Shown here piece by piece: positions 1 to 7,694 of a stretch of DNA of 7,694 nt. The notes beneath the pieces were generated by a model. The model was not told the origin of the DNA. It ran no database searches and saw only the letters and a program-made list of their open reading frames with translations. Position 1 is the stretch's first letter, and each line of letters starts with the position of its first letter. Source of the DNA: Gammaproteobacteria bacterium (GTDB lineage Bacteria > Pseudomonadota > Gammaproteobacteria > UBA1113); the NCBI GenBank assembly GCA_019752835.1, contig JAIELR010000008.1:1-7694 (forward strand), written 5' to 3'. Made by a program: the position numbers and the translations under genes.

Positions 1-2194
1 CAATTTAATTCGTGAACAAATAGCTGAAATGCAACTGCAACAAGAAGATGTTCAGCAAACGCAGCAACTTAATACGGATAAAATTCAGCAAACACGCTAT
101 CAAATACAACAGCAACAACAACAGCTTGAACTATTACGCAGCCAGCGCAATAAATTGGAAGGGCGTAGGGCCTCACTTGATGCCTTGCAACAGGCAGCCT
201 TGGGCAAGGGTAGCAAAACTATACAAGCGTGGTTAAAGCATCAAGGTTTTGCAGAAAATCCAAGGTTAGGCGAGCAATTATCTGTTACAGCAGGCTGGGA
301 AAAGGCGGTGGAAACTGTTCTGGGCCAAGCATTGCAAGCGGTTTGTGTTGAGTCGCTTGCGCCAGCAGCTGCACTCTTGGGCAGCCTTGAACAAGGTAGC
401 GTAATGCTATTTGCTTCAGAGCGCCAAACCGGCGATAAAAGCATTGAAAATAACCGTTTGTTGAGCAAAATTCAAAGTGAATTAGATATCGCTGCGCTAT
501 TTCAAGATATTTATACGGCCGATGATTTATCTCAAGCACTTGCCTTGTTACCCAATTTATCCAGCCAGGCATCGGTGATTACTCAAGATGGGATTTGGCT
601 GAGCTCTTCATGGGCGAGAGTTTGGCGTGATAACGATGAACATACGGGTATTTTACAGCGTAATCAAGAAATTGAGCAGCTCGAGCAAGAGCTAAATGCT
701 AATGAATTAACGCTCGTGGATAAAGAGTCTGCACTTGCTCAGTCGAGACAAGATTTGCAAGGGTTTGAGCAAGTAAAGGATGATGAACAAAAACAATTAA
801 CGCAATTGAGTAGCCGTTTGGCCATGTTGCAAGCCGACGCAAGAGTGCGTCAAAATCGTCTTGAGCAACAACAGCGTCGGCGAGAACAAATTAATCGTGA
901 AAGCGGGGAGCTTCAATCCTCGCAAAAAGAAGCTCAGCAACAGTTACAAGATATACGTACTCATTGGCAAGCTGCTTTAGCAAGCATGGAAAATGATGCG
1001 CAAACGAGACAAGGTCTCCATGCTGCCCGAGATGAACTTCAGGCTAAGCTGGATCAAGTCAAAGCACGATATCGCGAAGATAATGATAATTTTCACCGAT
1101 TATACGTGAAACAACAAAGCTTGACGGCAGAGCTTCGTACCAAACAACAAAGTTTGGCGCGCTCAGAACAACAAGTGCAGCATATGCGTGAGCGCTGTGC
1201 TTATCTTGAACAATCATTGCTTGAGGCCGCTGCGCCCATGGATGAGTTAAAAGCTCAGTTGGAAGAGGCTCTGGAACAACGGCTGGTTGCTGATGATAAA
1301 TTGCAGGAGGCAAAACGTGCACTGGATTCGCTTGATTATCAAATTAAGCAGCAAGAACAGCAACGACATCAGGCAAACAATCAAGCCAATATATTGCGTG
1401 GACAATTGGAACAGCTTCGATTAACGTATCAAGCGGAAGAGGTTCGTCAACAATCTATCTTAGAGCAGACTGAAGCATTGAATGTCGTGATTGCCGATGT
1501 TGTGAATGGTTTATCGCCACAGGCGAATGAAGCAGAATGGGAACGTGCGCTTGAAGATGTTCAACGTCGCATTCAGCGCTTAGGTGCTATTAATTTAGCA
1601 GCGATAGAAGAATTTGCCACGGAATCCGAGCGTAAACAATATCTGGATGCACAACATAAGGATTTAACTGAAGCGCTTGCGCTGTTAGATGAGGCTATCC
1701 AAAAAATTGATAAAGAAACACGAACAAAATTTCGGGAAACATTTGAAATAGTTAATCAGGCTTTTCAACTGCTTTTCCCCAAGGTATTTGGTGGCGGAAA
1801 TGCATACCTTGAATTAACCAGTGATAATTTGCTGGAAACAGGCGTTACGGTGATGGCAAGACCGCCCGGCAAAAAGAACAGTACTATCCACTTGCTTTCT
1901 GGTGGTGAAAAAGCCTTGACGGCAATTGCTTTAGTATTTTCCATTTTCCAGCTTAATCCAGCACCGTTTTGCATGTTGGATGAAGTGGATGCCCCACTGG
2001 ATGATGCGAATGTTGGGCGTTATTGTCATTTGATTAAAGAAATGGCAAAGACGGTACAATTTATTTTTATCAGTCATAATAAATTGGCAATGGAAATGGC
2101 TGATTATTTGACGGGTGTAACGATGAAGGAGCCAGGGGTATCAAGATTGGTGACCGTGAATATGGAAGAAGCTCTCGCGTTGGTTGAAGAGTAA
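1..2194 (+). CDS. smc: Chromosome partition protein SMC, 3' part (5' end outside window)
   Basis: SMC is the ATPase of the bacterial condensin-like complex (with ScpA/ScpB) that organises and segregates the chromosome. The frame is open to the left edge (first full codon at 2), so this is the C-terminal roughly 730 residues of a protein normally near 1,170. Numbering from the ATG at 29: Gln-rich coiled coil to about 55; hinge domain about 55-200 (nt 191-628), including RLGEQLSVTAGWEKAV and DGIWLSSSW; long returning coiled coil about 205-560, rich in Gln, Glu, Arg and Leu; then the C-terminal ABC head. The head shows the signature LLSGGEK at 622-628 and Walker B plus D-loop FCMLDEVDAPLDD at 647-659, followed by FIFISHNK (switch His). 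The Walker A half lies upstream of the window. The ATG at 29 is internal, not a start. The stop at 2192-2194 is 27 bases before zipA, consistent with co-transcription. The gene looks intact. Confidence 0.97.
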   Translation, partial: NLIREQIAEMQLQQEDVQQTQQLNTDKIQQTRYQIQQQQQQLELLRSQRNKLEGRRASLDALQQAALGKGSKTIQAWLKHQGFAENPRLGEQLSVTAGWEKAVETVLGQALQAVCVESLAPAAALLGSLEQGSVMLFASERQTGDKSIENNRLLSKIQSELDIAALFQDIYTADDLSQALALLPNLSSQASVITQDGIWLSSSWARVWRDNDEHTGILQRNQEIEQLEQELNANELTLVDKESALAQSRQDLQGFEQVKDDEQKQLTQLSSRLAMLQADARVRQNRLEQQQRRREQINRESGELQSSQKEAQQQLQDIRTHWQAALASMENDAQTRQGLHAARDELQAKLDQVKARYREDNDNFHRLYVKQQSLTAELRTKQQSLARSEQQVQHMRERCAYLEQSLLEAAAPMDELKAQLEEALEQRLVADDKLQEAKRALDSLDYQIKQQEQQRHQANNQANILRGQLEQLRLTYQAEEVRQQSILEQTEALNVVIADVVNGLSPQANEAEWERALEDVQRRIQRLGAINLAAIEEFATESERKQYLDAQHKDLTEALALLDEAIQKIDKETRTKFRETFEIVNQAFQLLFPKVFGGGNAYLELTSDNLLETGVTVMARPPGKKNSTIHLLSGGEKALTAIALVFSIFQLNPAPFCMLDEVDAPLDDANVGRYCHLIKEMAKTVQFIFISHNKLAMEMADYLTGVTMKEPGVSRLVTVNMEEALALVEE

Positions 2195-2206
2195 AATCGA
2201 TTTTAT

Positions 2207-2213
2207 AAAGGAG
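2207..2213 (+). promoter_or_regulatory. Ribosome binding site that fixes the GTG start of zipA
   Basis: AAAGGAG is a near-perfect Shine-Dalgarno with 8 bases to GTG at 2222. The next in-frame ATG, at 2234, would be 20 bases away, so the GTG is favoured. Confidence 0.8.
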
Positions 2214-2221
2214 TAATTAAC

Positions 2222-3058
2222 GTGCTAACGAACATGCTAACTGACCCTATCTATCTTGGGGTCGCGGGGTTAACCCTTATTATTTTAATGACTGCAGCAA
2301 TTTTTGTGTGGAAACGAAAACGTAATAAAAACGAGCTCGATATGCCAAACATGCCCAATATGGAGCAAGATCCGTTAATGGATAAGCCCAACGCGGAGAC
2401 TACCGCTCGAAACGTGGGTCGTTGGGGCGATCAAATTGTTGGCAAACCGCGCATTATTTCGACTGAAACGATGGAAGAGCGGATTGAGCGCATCCATCAA
2501 CAAACTGTACAAATGCAACAGCGCGCCAGACCCGCCCATATTCCACAGGTTCCTAAATCGATGCTGCGGAGTATTCATCAGCCCCAAGTAGCGCTTAAAA
2601 AAGTGCCTACTAAAAAAATATCGACATCAGTGGCAAAGCCTGATTCAACAACGAATAAGTCTGAGTTGATTGTGCTGCATGTGATGGCAAAAGAGGCTCA
2701 TGGGTTCAAGGGCAATGATGTTTATCAATCGGTCATCAATGCCGGGTTATTTTACGGAAAAAAACAAATATTTCACTATCATGATCGCCGGAATATCGAT
2801 GGCGCTATTTTATTTTCCCTCGCATCAGCGGTGAATCCTGGCCTGATTGATCTGGAGCAGCTAGATTCTTTCACAACACCAGGATTAACCTTGTTTATGA
2901 ATAAACAAGACCTCAAAAATCCTAAAATGGCTTTGGAAACCATGATCGCCGTTGCAGAACAATTAGCGGATGATTTGGAGGGGGTTGTTTTAAATAGTAA
3001 GCGTCAGCCGTGGACATCAGAGCTTGAAATGGCCTGTTTTGCTGATGTGCTTGAGTAG
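2222..3058 (+). CDS. zipA: Cell division protein ZipA
   Basis: ZipA tethers FtsZ filaments to the inner membrane at the division site and helps recruit later divisome proteins. This 278-residue protein shows the family layout. A single N-terminal membrane helix lies at about 10-30 (YLGVAGLTLIILMTAAIFVW), followed at once by the basic stretch KRKRNK, which predicts the C-terminus in the cytoplasm. A polar linker runs from about 35 to 145. The C-terminal FtsZ-binding domain, about 146-272, starts at SELIVLHVMA and includes GLTLFMNKQD and LEGVVLNSKRQPW. The protein is shorter than the 328-residue E. coli ZipA, the difference being in the linker, which lacks a long Pro/Gln-rich tract. The start is GTG at 2222, supported by AAAGGAG eight bases upstream. 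It lies 27 bases after smc and 6 bases before ligA, so the three genes probably share a transcript. The domain assignment rests on recognised sequence similarity. Confidence 0.93.
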   Translation: MLTNMLTDPIYLGVAGLTLIILMTAAIFVWKRKRNKNELDMPNMPNMEQDPLMDKPNAETTARNVGRWGDQIVGKPRIISTETMEERIERIHQQTVQMQQRARPAHIPQVPKSMLRSIHQPQVALKKVPTKKISTSVAKPDSTTNKSELIVLHVMAKEAHGFKGNDVYQSVINAGLFYGKKQIFHYHDRRNIDGAILFSLASAVNPGLIDLEQLDSFTTPGLTLFMNKQDLKNPKMALETMIAVAEQLADDLEGVVLNSKRQPWTSELEMACFADVLE

Positions 3059-5068
<2,010 letters not shown>

Positions 5069-5073
5069 CTCGA

Positions 5074-5174
5074 ATGTATCGTAGCCTGGATGGAGCGCAG
5101 CGGAATCCGGGAAATGTACCCTGCACGATATCTCACCCCGGATTCCGCTGCGCTCCATCCAGGCTACGATACAT
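5074..5174. repeat. Inverted pair of REP-like repeats (BIME-like), perfect 38-base arms
   Basis: The left arm (5074-5111) and right arm (5137-5174) are exact reverse complements over 38 bases, separated by a 25-base spacer (5112-5136). Two further pairs (5071-5072 with 5176-5177) extend the match past one mismatch. Each arm also folds alone: 5085-5091 pairs with 5105-5111 (7 pairs, one G-U) around a 13-base loop. The core GTAGCCTGGATGGAGCGCAG, continuing into CGGAATCCGGG, resembles dispersed extragenic palindromes that I recall from many proteobacterial genomes (GTAGCCCGGAT...AATCCGGG type); that family link is from memory. It starts 6 bases after the ligA stop and has no following T-run, so it is not a classical terminator, but the transcript would form a very stable hairpin likely to end or protect the smc-zipA-ligA mRNA. 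Confidence 0.9.
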
Positions 5175-5336
5175 CCGTGCTACGTTCTGTTCATAAAACG
5201 CCAGCAATCCGGGTGCTGTCAAACCATCACGCTTATTCTTTGATCCTGCATTGATTTGCGCCTTTCATATTTATTTCGTATCAAAAAATGATTCTTTTTG
5301 CAAATGAAAAGCGCGAATATAGTTCAAACCAACGTC

Positions 5337-5340
5337 AGGA
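5337..5340 (+). promoter_or_regulatory. Ribosome binding site of the antitoxin gene
   Basis: AGGA lies 7 bases before ATG 5348. This supports that start over the in-frame ATG at 5288, which would add 20 residues that do not look like the Phd/YefM family. A possible -10 (TATAGT, 5318-5323) lies just upstream but has no convincing -35 partner. Confidence 0.6.
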
Positions 5341-5347
5341 AACTCTT

Positions 5348-5584
5348 ATGCAATTTATCAGTATAAGTGATGCAAAAACGCATCTTTCACAATATATAGA
5401 ATCCATTGTAGCAAATCATGAGACGATAATTATTTGCAAAAATGGTAAACCTATTGCGCAACTGACTGAATATTATCAACCCCGAGAAAAAAAATTGGGA
5501 TTGTTGAAGGGGAAAATTAAAATAAGTCCTGATTTTGATGAGTTACCAGATGATTTTATGGCGCACTTTGAAGATAGATCTTAA
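5348..5584 (+). CDS. Phd/YefM-family antitoxin, without an adjacent toxin gene
   Basis: This 78-residue protein matches the Phd/YefM antitoxin family, whose members bind their own promoter through the N-terminal half and neutralise a toxin (often a PIN-domain or Doc/RelE-type protein) through the C-terminal half. The N-terminal DNA-binding fold shows ISISDAKTHLSQYIESI, then ETIIICKNGKPIAQL. The C-terminal toxin-binding tail is also complete: GLLKGKIKISPDFDELPDDF. This tail style is, to my knowledge, usual for antitoxins paired with PIN-domain toxins. Normally the toxin gene overlaps or follows at once. Here the stop (5582-5584) lies inside an 89-base palindrome, the only overlapping ATG (5584) opens a 13-codon frame with no toxin resemblance, and the next gene is convergent. 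It is therefore a solitary antitoxin, either a remnant of a lost pair or a stand-alone regulator. The start at 5348 is chosen from the AGGA seven bases upstream. Confidence 0.85.
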   Translation: MQFISISDAKTHLSQYIESIVANHETIIICKNGKPIAQLTEYYQPREKKLGLLKGKIKISPDFDELPDDFMAHFEDRS

Positions 5585-5664
5585 TGATTATGGAGAAATG
5601 TAAAAAATATCGACGTCATATATGACGTTGTTATTTTTGCATTTCTCTTTAATCATTAAGATCT
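5576..5664. repeat. 89-base near-perfect palindrome between convergent genes; possible bidirectional terminator or MITE-like element
   Basis: The left arm (5576-5620) and right arm (5621-5664) pair with no central loop: the outer 15 bases (AGATCTTAATGATTA) match exactly and the centre ACGTCATATATGACGT is a perfect 16-base palindrome. Over about 44 pairs there are only two T-T mismatches (5591/5649 and 5610/5631), one unpaired A in the 5602-5607 run, and three positions that are G-U wobbles in + strand RNA (5592/5648, 5601/5639, 5612/5629). The last three codons of the antitoxin gene lie in the left arm. It ends 46 bases before the stop of the minus-strand gene, so transcripts from both sides run into it. 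A-rich and T-rich tracts lie within the stem rather than after it, so it is not a standard intrinsic terminator. Confidence 0.85.
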
Positions 5665-5710
5665 GAGCATAGATCAGCTCTAGGAAACAACAAAATAAAA
5701 TCATCTAAAA

Positions 5711-7354
5711 CTAAATAGTTATCGTTTCAACTAGTGCTGACACACTGACCTTGGAAAGACTATCTTCATATGACTTAAGTAATTGGTCGAAATTAGCTGA
5801 CACATCCTTAAGATTTTCTATTTCAATAGTTCTACCTAATAACGCTGTTAGCAACATGGTGCGAAATGACAGCGGTAATTTATTACCATTGTTCTCATCA
5901 TTATGAAGAAAAGCCAGTATTTTGCCATCGATGGCTTTTTTTCCTTCAATGCCTTGTAGACCAGTGAGGAATTCTTTTGCTTTAACAATTCCAGCATTTC
6001 CATGGGGTAAAAACAGTTTAATATGCCATGGAGTTAATGCGATATTTTTTTCATAGATTGAAACAACATTACTGATCATTATTTTTCTTGATCGCGGATT
6101 AAAGTTTTCTATTGTTTTGGAATAGAGTTCTAATTCTTGTTGTTTATCAGAAGAAGTTGCTAAAGCAGATAATCGATTTTGATCAACTGCGCAAGTCGTT
6201 ACATTTATCGAGGACGGTTGGGCCAATGCTGAAACCGCTTCAAGACAATGAGTGGCATCATCGAAATAAAGGATATTCACAAGTCCTGCTGGTTTGTGTT
6301 CCAGAAAATAGTTAAACATAGCGCGTTTTTGTCCTGCATCTCTTTGTTTACCTGCATATTCATTTTCAACAACTAGTTCGTTTTTGCAGCGATCAAATTC
6401 CTGAGTTTCTTTATGATATGATTGATTCTTTAATTTTTTTTCGTACGCGGGTAAGTATAATGAATTGTATGCAGCGCCTGGCCCTTGATTGAAAACAGGA
6501 TCGGCGGGGGTAATTACACCATGAACCGTGAAACCTTGTTTGATCAACTCATCAATAAGTTTTTTACGGGTTATTCGCGAAGGTTCATCAATCTGATTAA
6601 GATCATTTAAATCCATATTAGTGAAAAGATACAGATCATGATGGCCACTCAGTTTTAATTGATTAAGTAAATCCTGGTTAATGAACCGTGTCCGAGAGCC
6701 ATCTTTATTAAATTGAGTAATGAGTAAGGTGTCATCGACATCAAGAAAGACAGCATGTCTCATAACCTTATCGGCTAAGCGCACCGAGCGAATACCTTCT
6801 ATTTTGTTATTGGCGGTATAACTATTGGTTCCATTGAGACTGAGTTTTGCGGCAAGTTCGAAAGCTTCATCAATATTAGTATTGTCACGAGAGCTTACGG
6901 GCAAAAAGCCATCTAACAAATGTTCATAACAGAGTGCTTGAAGCGTTTTGGTATCATTTTCTTGTCGTTCATCGATTAAATCGCACTTTGTACCAATTAA
7001 AATAATAGGTGCGTTTTTATTTATTTCGCGTATGCGCTTAACTCTTTCTGCAATATAGCTGGCAAAATCAATATTTTTATCCGATAAGTCAACCACTAGC
7101 ATAATTGCATCAGCGGGTTGAATAAATGTTGATATTTCTTCGCCTGCTAACCAAAATCGCGTAGTAGGTTGTCCTTTATCGTTGATGTTGTGGATGGTAA
7201 GTTGAATATCTTGATTATTAATAGATGGTGTTCTTATCTTATAAGAGCTACGATGTCTCAGTTGATCTGAATAAAAAGCGTCTGCATAGCGTAGAACCAG
7301 GCTGCTGGTTCCTGTACCGCCATCCCCGATAATCCGAATGTCTTTTTTTAGCAT
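5711..7354 (-). CDS. Ras/Rab-like (degenerate) GTPase domain fused to a HAD-family hydrolase domain; effector candidate
   Basis: This is a 547-residue soluble protein with no signal peptide or membrane helix visible. Residues about 3-172 look like a Ras-superfamily small GTPase. G1 is GDGGTGTSS (10-18), where the P-loop lysine is Thr16. The G3 position reads FWLAGEE (67-73), without the DxxG aspartate. G4 is GTKCDL, with TKCD at 122-125, and G5 resembles VSSR (153-156). Residues about 200-375 carry HAD phosphatase motifs: I, FLDVDDTLL (D205, D207); II, LYLFTN (T245); III, probably K343; IV, ILYFDDAT (D365, D366). Residues about 380-547 match nothing I recognise and look mostly helical. ATG 7354 is preferred over TTG 7360, because GAG then sits 6 bases upstream and a TATAAT promoter fits. 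By hand count it is more AT-rich than ligA in sampled lines. Nucleotide binding by the first domain is doubtful; the HAD domain could be active. The domain mix recalls intracellular-pathogen effectors, an inference. Its substrate is unknown. Confidence 0.8.
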   Translation of the reverse strand: MLKKDIRIIGDGGTGTSSLVLRYADAFYSDQLRHRSSYKIRTPSINNQDIQLTIHNINDKGQPTTRFWLAGEEISTFIQPADAIMLVVDLSDKNIDFASYIAERVKRIREINKNAPIILIGTKCDLIDERQENDTKTLQALCYEHLLDGFLPVSSRDNTNIDEAFELAAKLSLNGTNSYTANNKIEGIRSVRLADKVMRHAVFLDVDDTLLITQFNKDGSRTRFINQDLLNQLKLSGHHDLYLFTNMDLNDLNQIDEPSRITRKKLIDELIKQGFTVHGVITPADPVFNQGPGAAYNSLYLPAYEKKLKNQSYHKETQEFDRCKNELVVENEYAGKQRDAGQKRAMFNYFLEHKPAGLVNILYFDDATHCLEAVSALAQPSSINVTTCAVDQNRLSALATSSDKQQELELYSKTIENFNPRSRKIMISNVVSIYEKNIALTPWHIKLFLPHGNAGIVKAKEFLTGLQGIEGKKAIDGKILAFLHNDENNGNKLPLSFRTMLLTALLGRTIEIENLKDVSANFDQLLKSYEDSLSKVSVSALVETITI

Positions 7355-7387
7355 GTTCAACTCGTTTCAAATTAAAATATGAAGTTC

Positions 7388-7393
7388 ATTATA
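7388..7393 (-). promoter_or_regulatory. Promoter -10 box of the GTPase/HAD gene
   Basis: On the minus strand this is a perfect TATAAT, 33 bases upstream of the ATG at 7354, predicting a leader of about 26 bases. At 17-base spacing the -35 position (7411-7416) reads AGCTTA, a poor match to TTGACA, so the promoter may be weak or activator-dependent. It suggests the gene is transcribed independently of the ORF upstream at 7481. Confidence 0.55.
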
Positions 7394-7450
7394 CGATAAG
7401 TTTATTAGCATAAGCTTAAATTTTGGCTGAAAGAGTGAGAAAATTTTTAA

Positions 7451-7466
7451 TGCGCATCCTTGCGCA
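7451..7466 (-). terminator. Weak hairpin downstream of the small minus-strand ORF, possible terminator
   Basis: TGCGCA (7451-7456) and TGCGCA (7461-7466) pair as a 6-base GC-rich stem with a 4-base loop. On the minus strand it is followed by TTAAAAATTTT, an interrupted rather than clean T-run. It lies 14 bases after the stop at 7481 and before the GTPase/HAD promoter, where a terminator would be expected. Confidence 0.3.
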
Positions 7467-7480
7467 ATGAAAGCGTTAAA

Positions 7481-7690
7481 TTAAGCCCCGAAACAGCAAT
7501 TTCTTTTGTTTTCTGCCTCGCCATTGATACTGCTCAGCTCCGTAGTTGAACGTGCTGGCGCAGGATTTTTCGGGAATAAACGACCGAAATAACCGCTCAC
7601 TGCGGCAGTGGCTTTTTGTGCGGCCCAATACAATGGTCCTGTTGCAAGTGCAGCGCTAGTTGCTACTGTAACCGTGAGTGCTGCATTCAT
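7481..7690 (-). CDS. Small Ala-rich hypothetical protein ending in Cys-Cys, possibly the C-terminus of a longer one
   Basis: I do not recognise this protein. From the ATG at 7690 it has 69 residues. Residues 1-39 are Ala/Thr/Val-rich (MNAALTVTVATSAALATG followed by PLYWAAQKATAAVSGYFG) and mildly hydrophobic, possibly one membrane-associated helix. Residues 40-69 are polar and probably unstructured (PKNPAPARSTTELSS), ending in the basic-plus-cysteine tail KRNCCFGA. Only four bases precede the ATG in the window, and the frame remains open to the edge, so neither a ribosome binding site nor the true start can be judged. It is on the same strand as the GTPase/HAD gene, ending 126 bases upstream of it, with a weak hairpin and a separate promoter between them. 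The coding call rests on the open frame, its position and the biased but protein-like composition; there is no recognised homologue. Confidence 0.5.
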   Translation of the reverse strand: MNAALTVTVATSAALATGPLYWAAQKATAAVSGYFGRLFPKNPAPARSTTELSSINGEAENKRNCCFGA

Positions 7691-7694
7691 GATT

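Noticed and set aside
101..124. CAA/CAG run encoding consecutive glutamines in smc as a microsatellite of interest
   Set aside because: It is short, mixed in codons and in a Gln-rich coiled coil where such runs are expected.
285..572. Minus-strand frames of 75-95 codons inside smc
   Set aside because: They overlap the SMC hinge coding sequence and show no motifs; they are composition shadows.
5288..5347. In-frame ATG at 5288 as start of the antitoxin gene
   Set aside because: It would add 20 residues unlike the family and has no Shine-Dalgarno; ATG 5348 has AGGA seven bases upstream and begins exactly where the Phd/YefM fold begins.
5175..5347. Search for a toxin gene, small RNA or tRNA upstream of the antitoxin
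   Set aside because: No open frame with a ribosome binding site, tRNA-like fold or strong promoter is visible; only weak -10-like sequences and possible repeat fragments.
5584..5625. 13-codon frame from the ATG overlapping the antitoxin stop, as a toxin remnant
   Set aside because: It lies wholly inside the palindrome and none of its residues resemble a PIN, RelE or Doc toxin.
6112..6315. 67-codon + strand frame inside the GTPase/HAD gene
   Set aside because: It is antisense to a well-supported coding region, with no recognisable domain or ribosome binding site.
7355..7360. TTG at 7360 as start of the GTPase/HAD gene
   Set aside because: The only SD-like bases (ACGAG) abut this TTG with no spacing, while they lie at a normal distance from ATG 7354.

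Overview
The window looks like a chromosomal segment of a gammaproteobacterium. The first two thirds carry the gene order smc-zipA-ligA on the + strand, an arrangement found in gammaproteobacteria such as Pseudomonas and relatives. ZipA itself is essentially a gammaproteobacterial protein. The modest G+C and the presence of a eukaryote-like small-GTPase domain fused to a HAD hydrolase domain suggest, as an inference only, a host-associated lineage such as the Legionellales (Legionella, Coxiella, Aquicella or Berkiella type).

Layout. 1-2194 is the 3' part of smc (chromosome condensation), cut by the left edge. 2222-3058 is zipA (membrane anchor of the division ring), with a GTG start set by a strong Shine-Dalgarno. 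3065-5068 is a complete NAD-dependent DNA ligase, ligA. The three genes are separated by 27 and 6 bases and have the look of one transcription unit. Six bases after the ligA stop comes a 101-base inverted pair of REP-like repeats (perfect 38-base arms), which probably closes that unit.

The remaining third is accessory. 5348-5584 encodes a full-length Phd/YefM-type antitoxin with no toxin gene beside it. Its last codons run into an 89-base near-perfect palindrome (5576-5664) lying between it and a convergent minus-strand gene. That gene (5711-7354, minus) encodes a 547-residue protein with three parts: a Ras/Rab-like GTPase domain whose P-loop lysine and DxxG aspartate are missing, a HAD phosphatase-like domain with all four motifs recognisable, and an unidentified C-terminal region. 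It has its own promoter with a perfect TATAAT. At the right edge, 7481-7690 (minus) is a small Ala-rich ORF ending in two cysteines, which may continue outside the window.

How it fits together: the left block is housekeeping (chromosome segregation, division, replication and repair). The right block has the marks of acquired or lineage-specific DNA: a solo antitoxin, two different large inverted repeats, an AT-richer gene and a eukaryote-like domain. The most unusual item is the pseudo-GTPase/HAD fusion protein, a plausible effector candidate. No RNA genes, CRISPR arrays or intact insertion sequences were seen.
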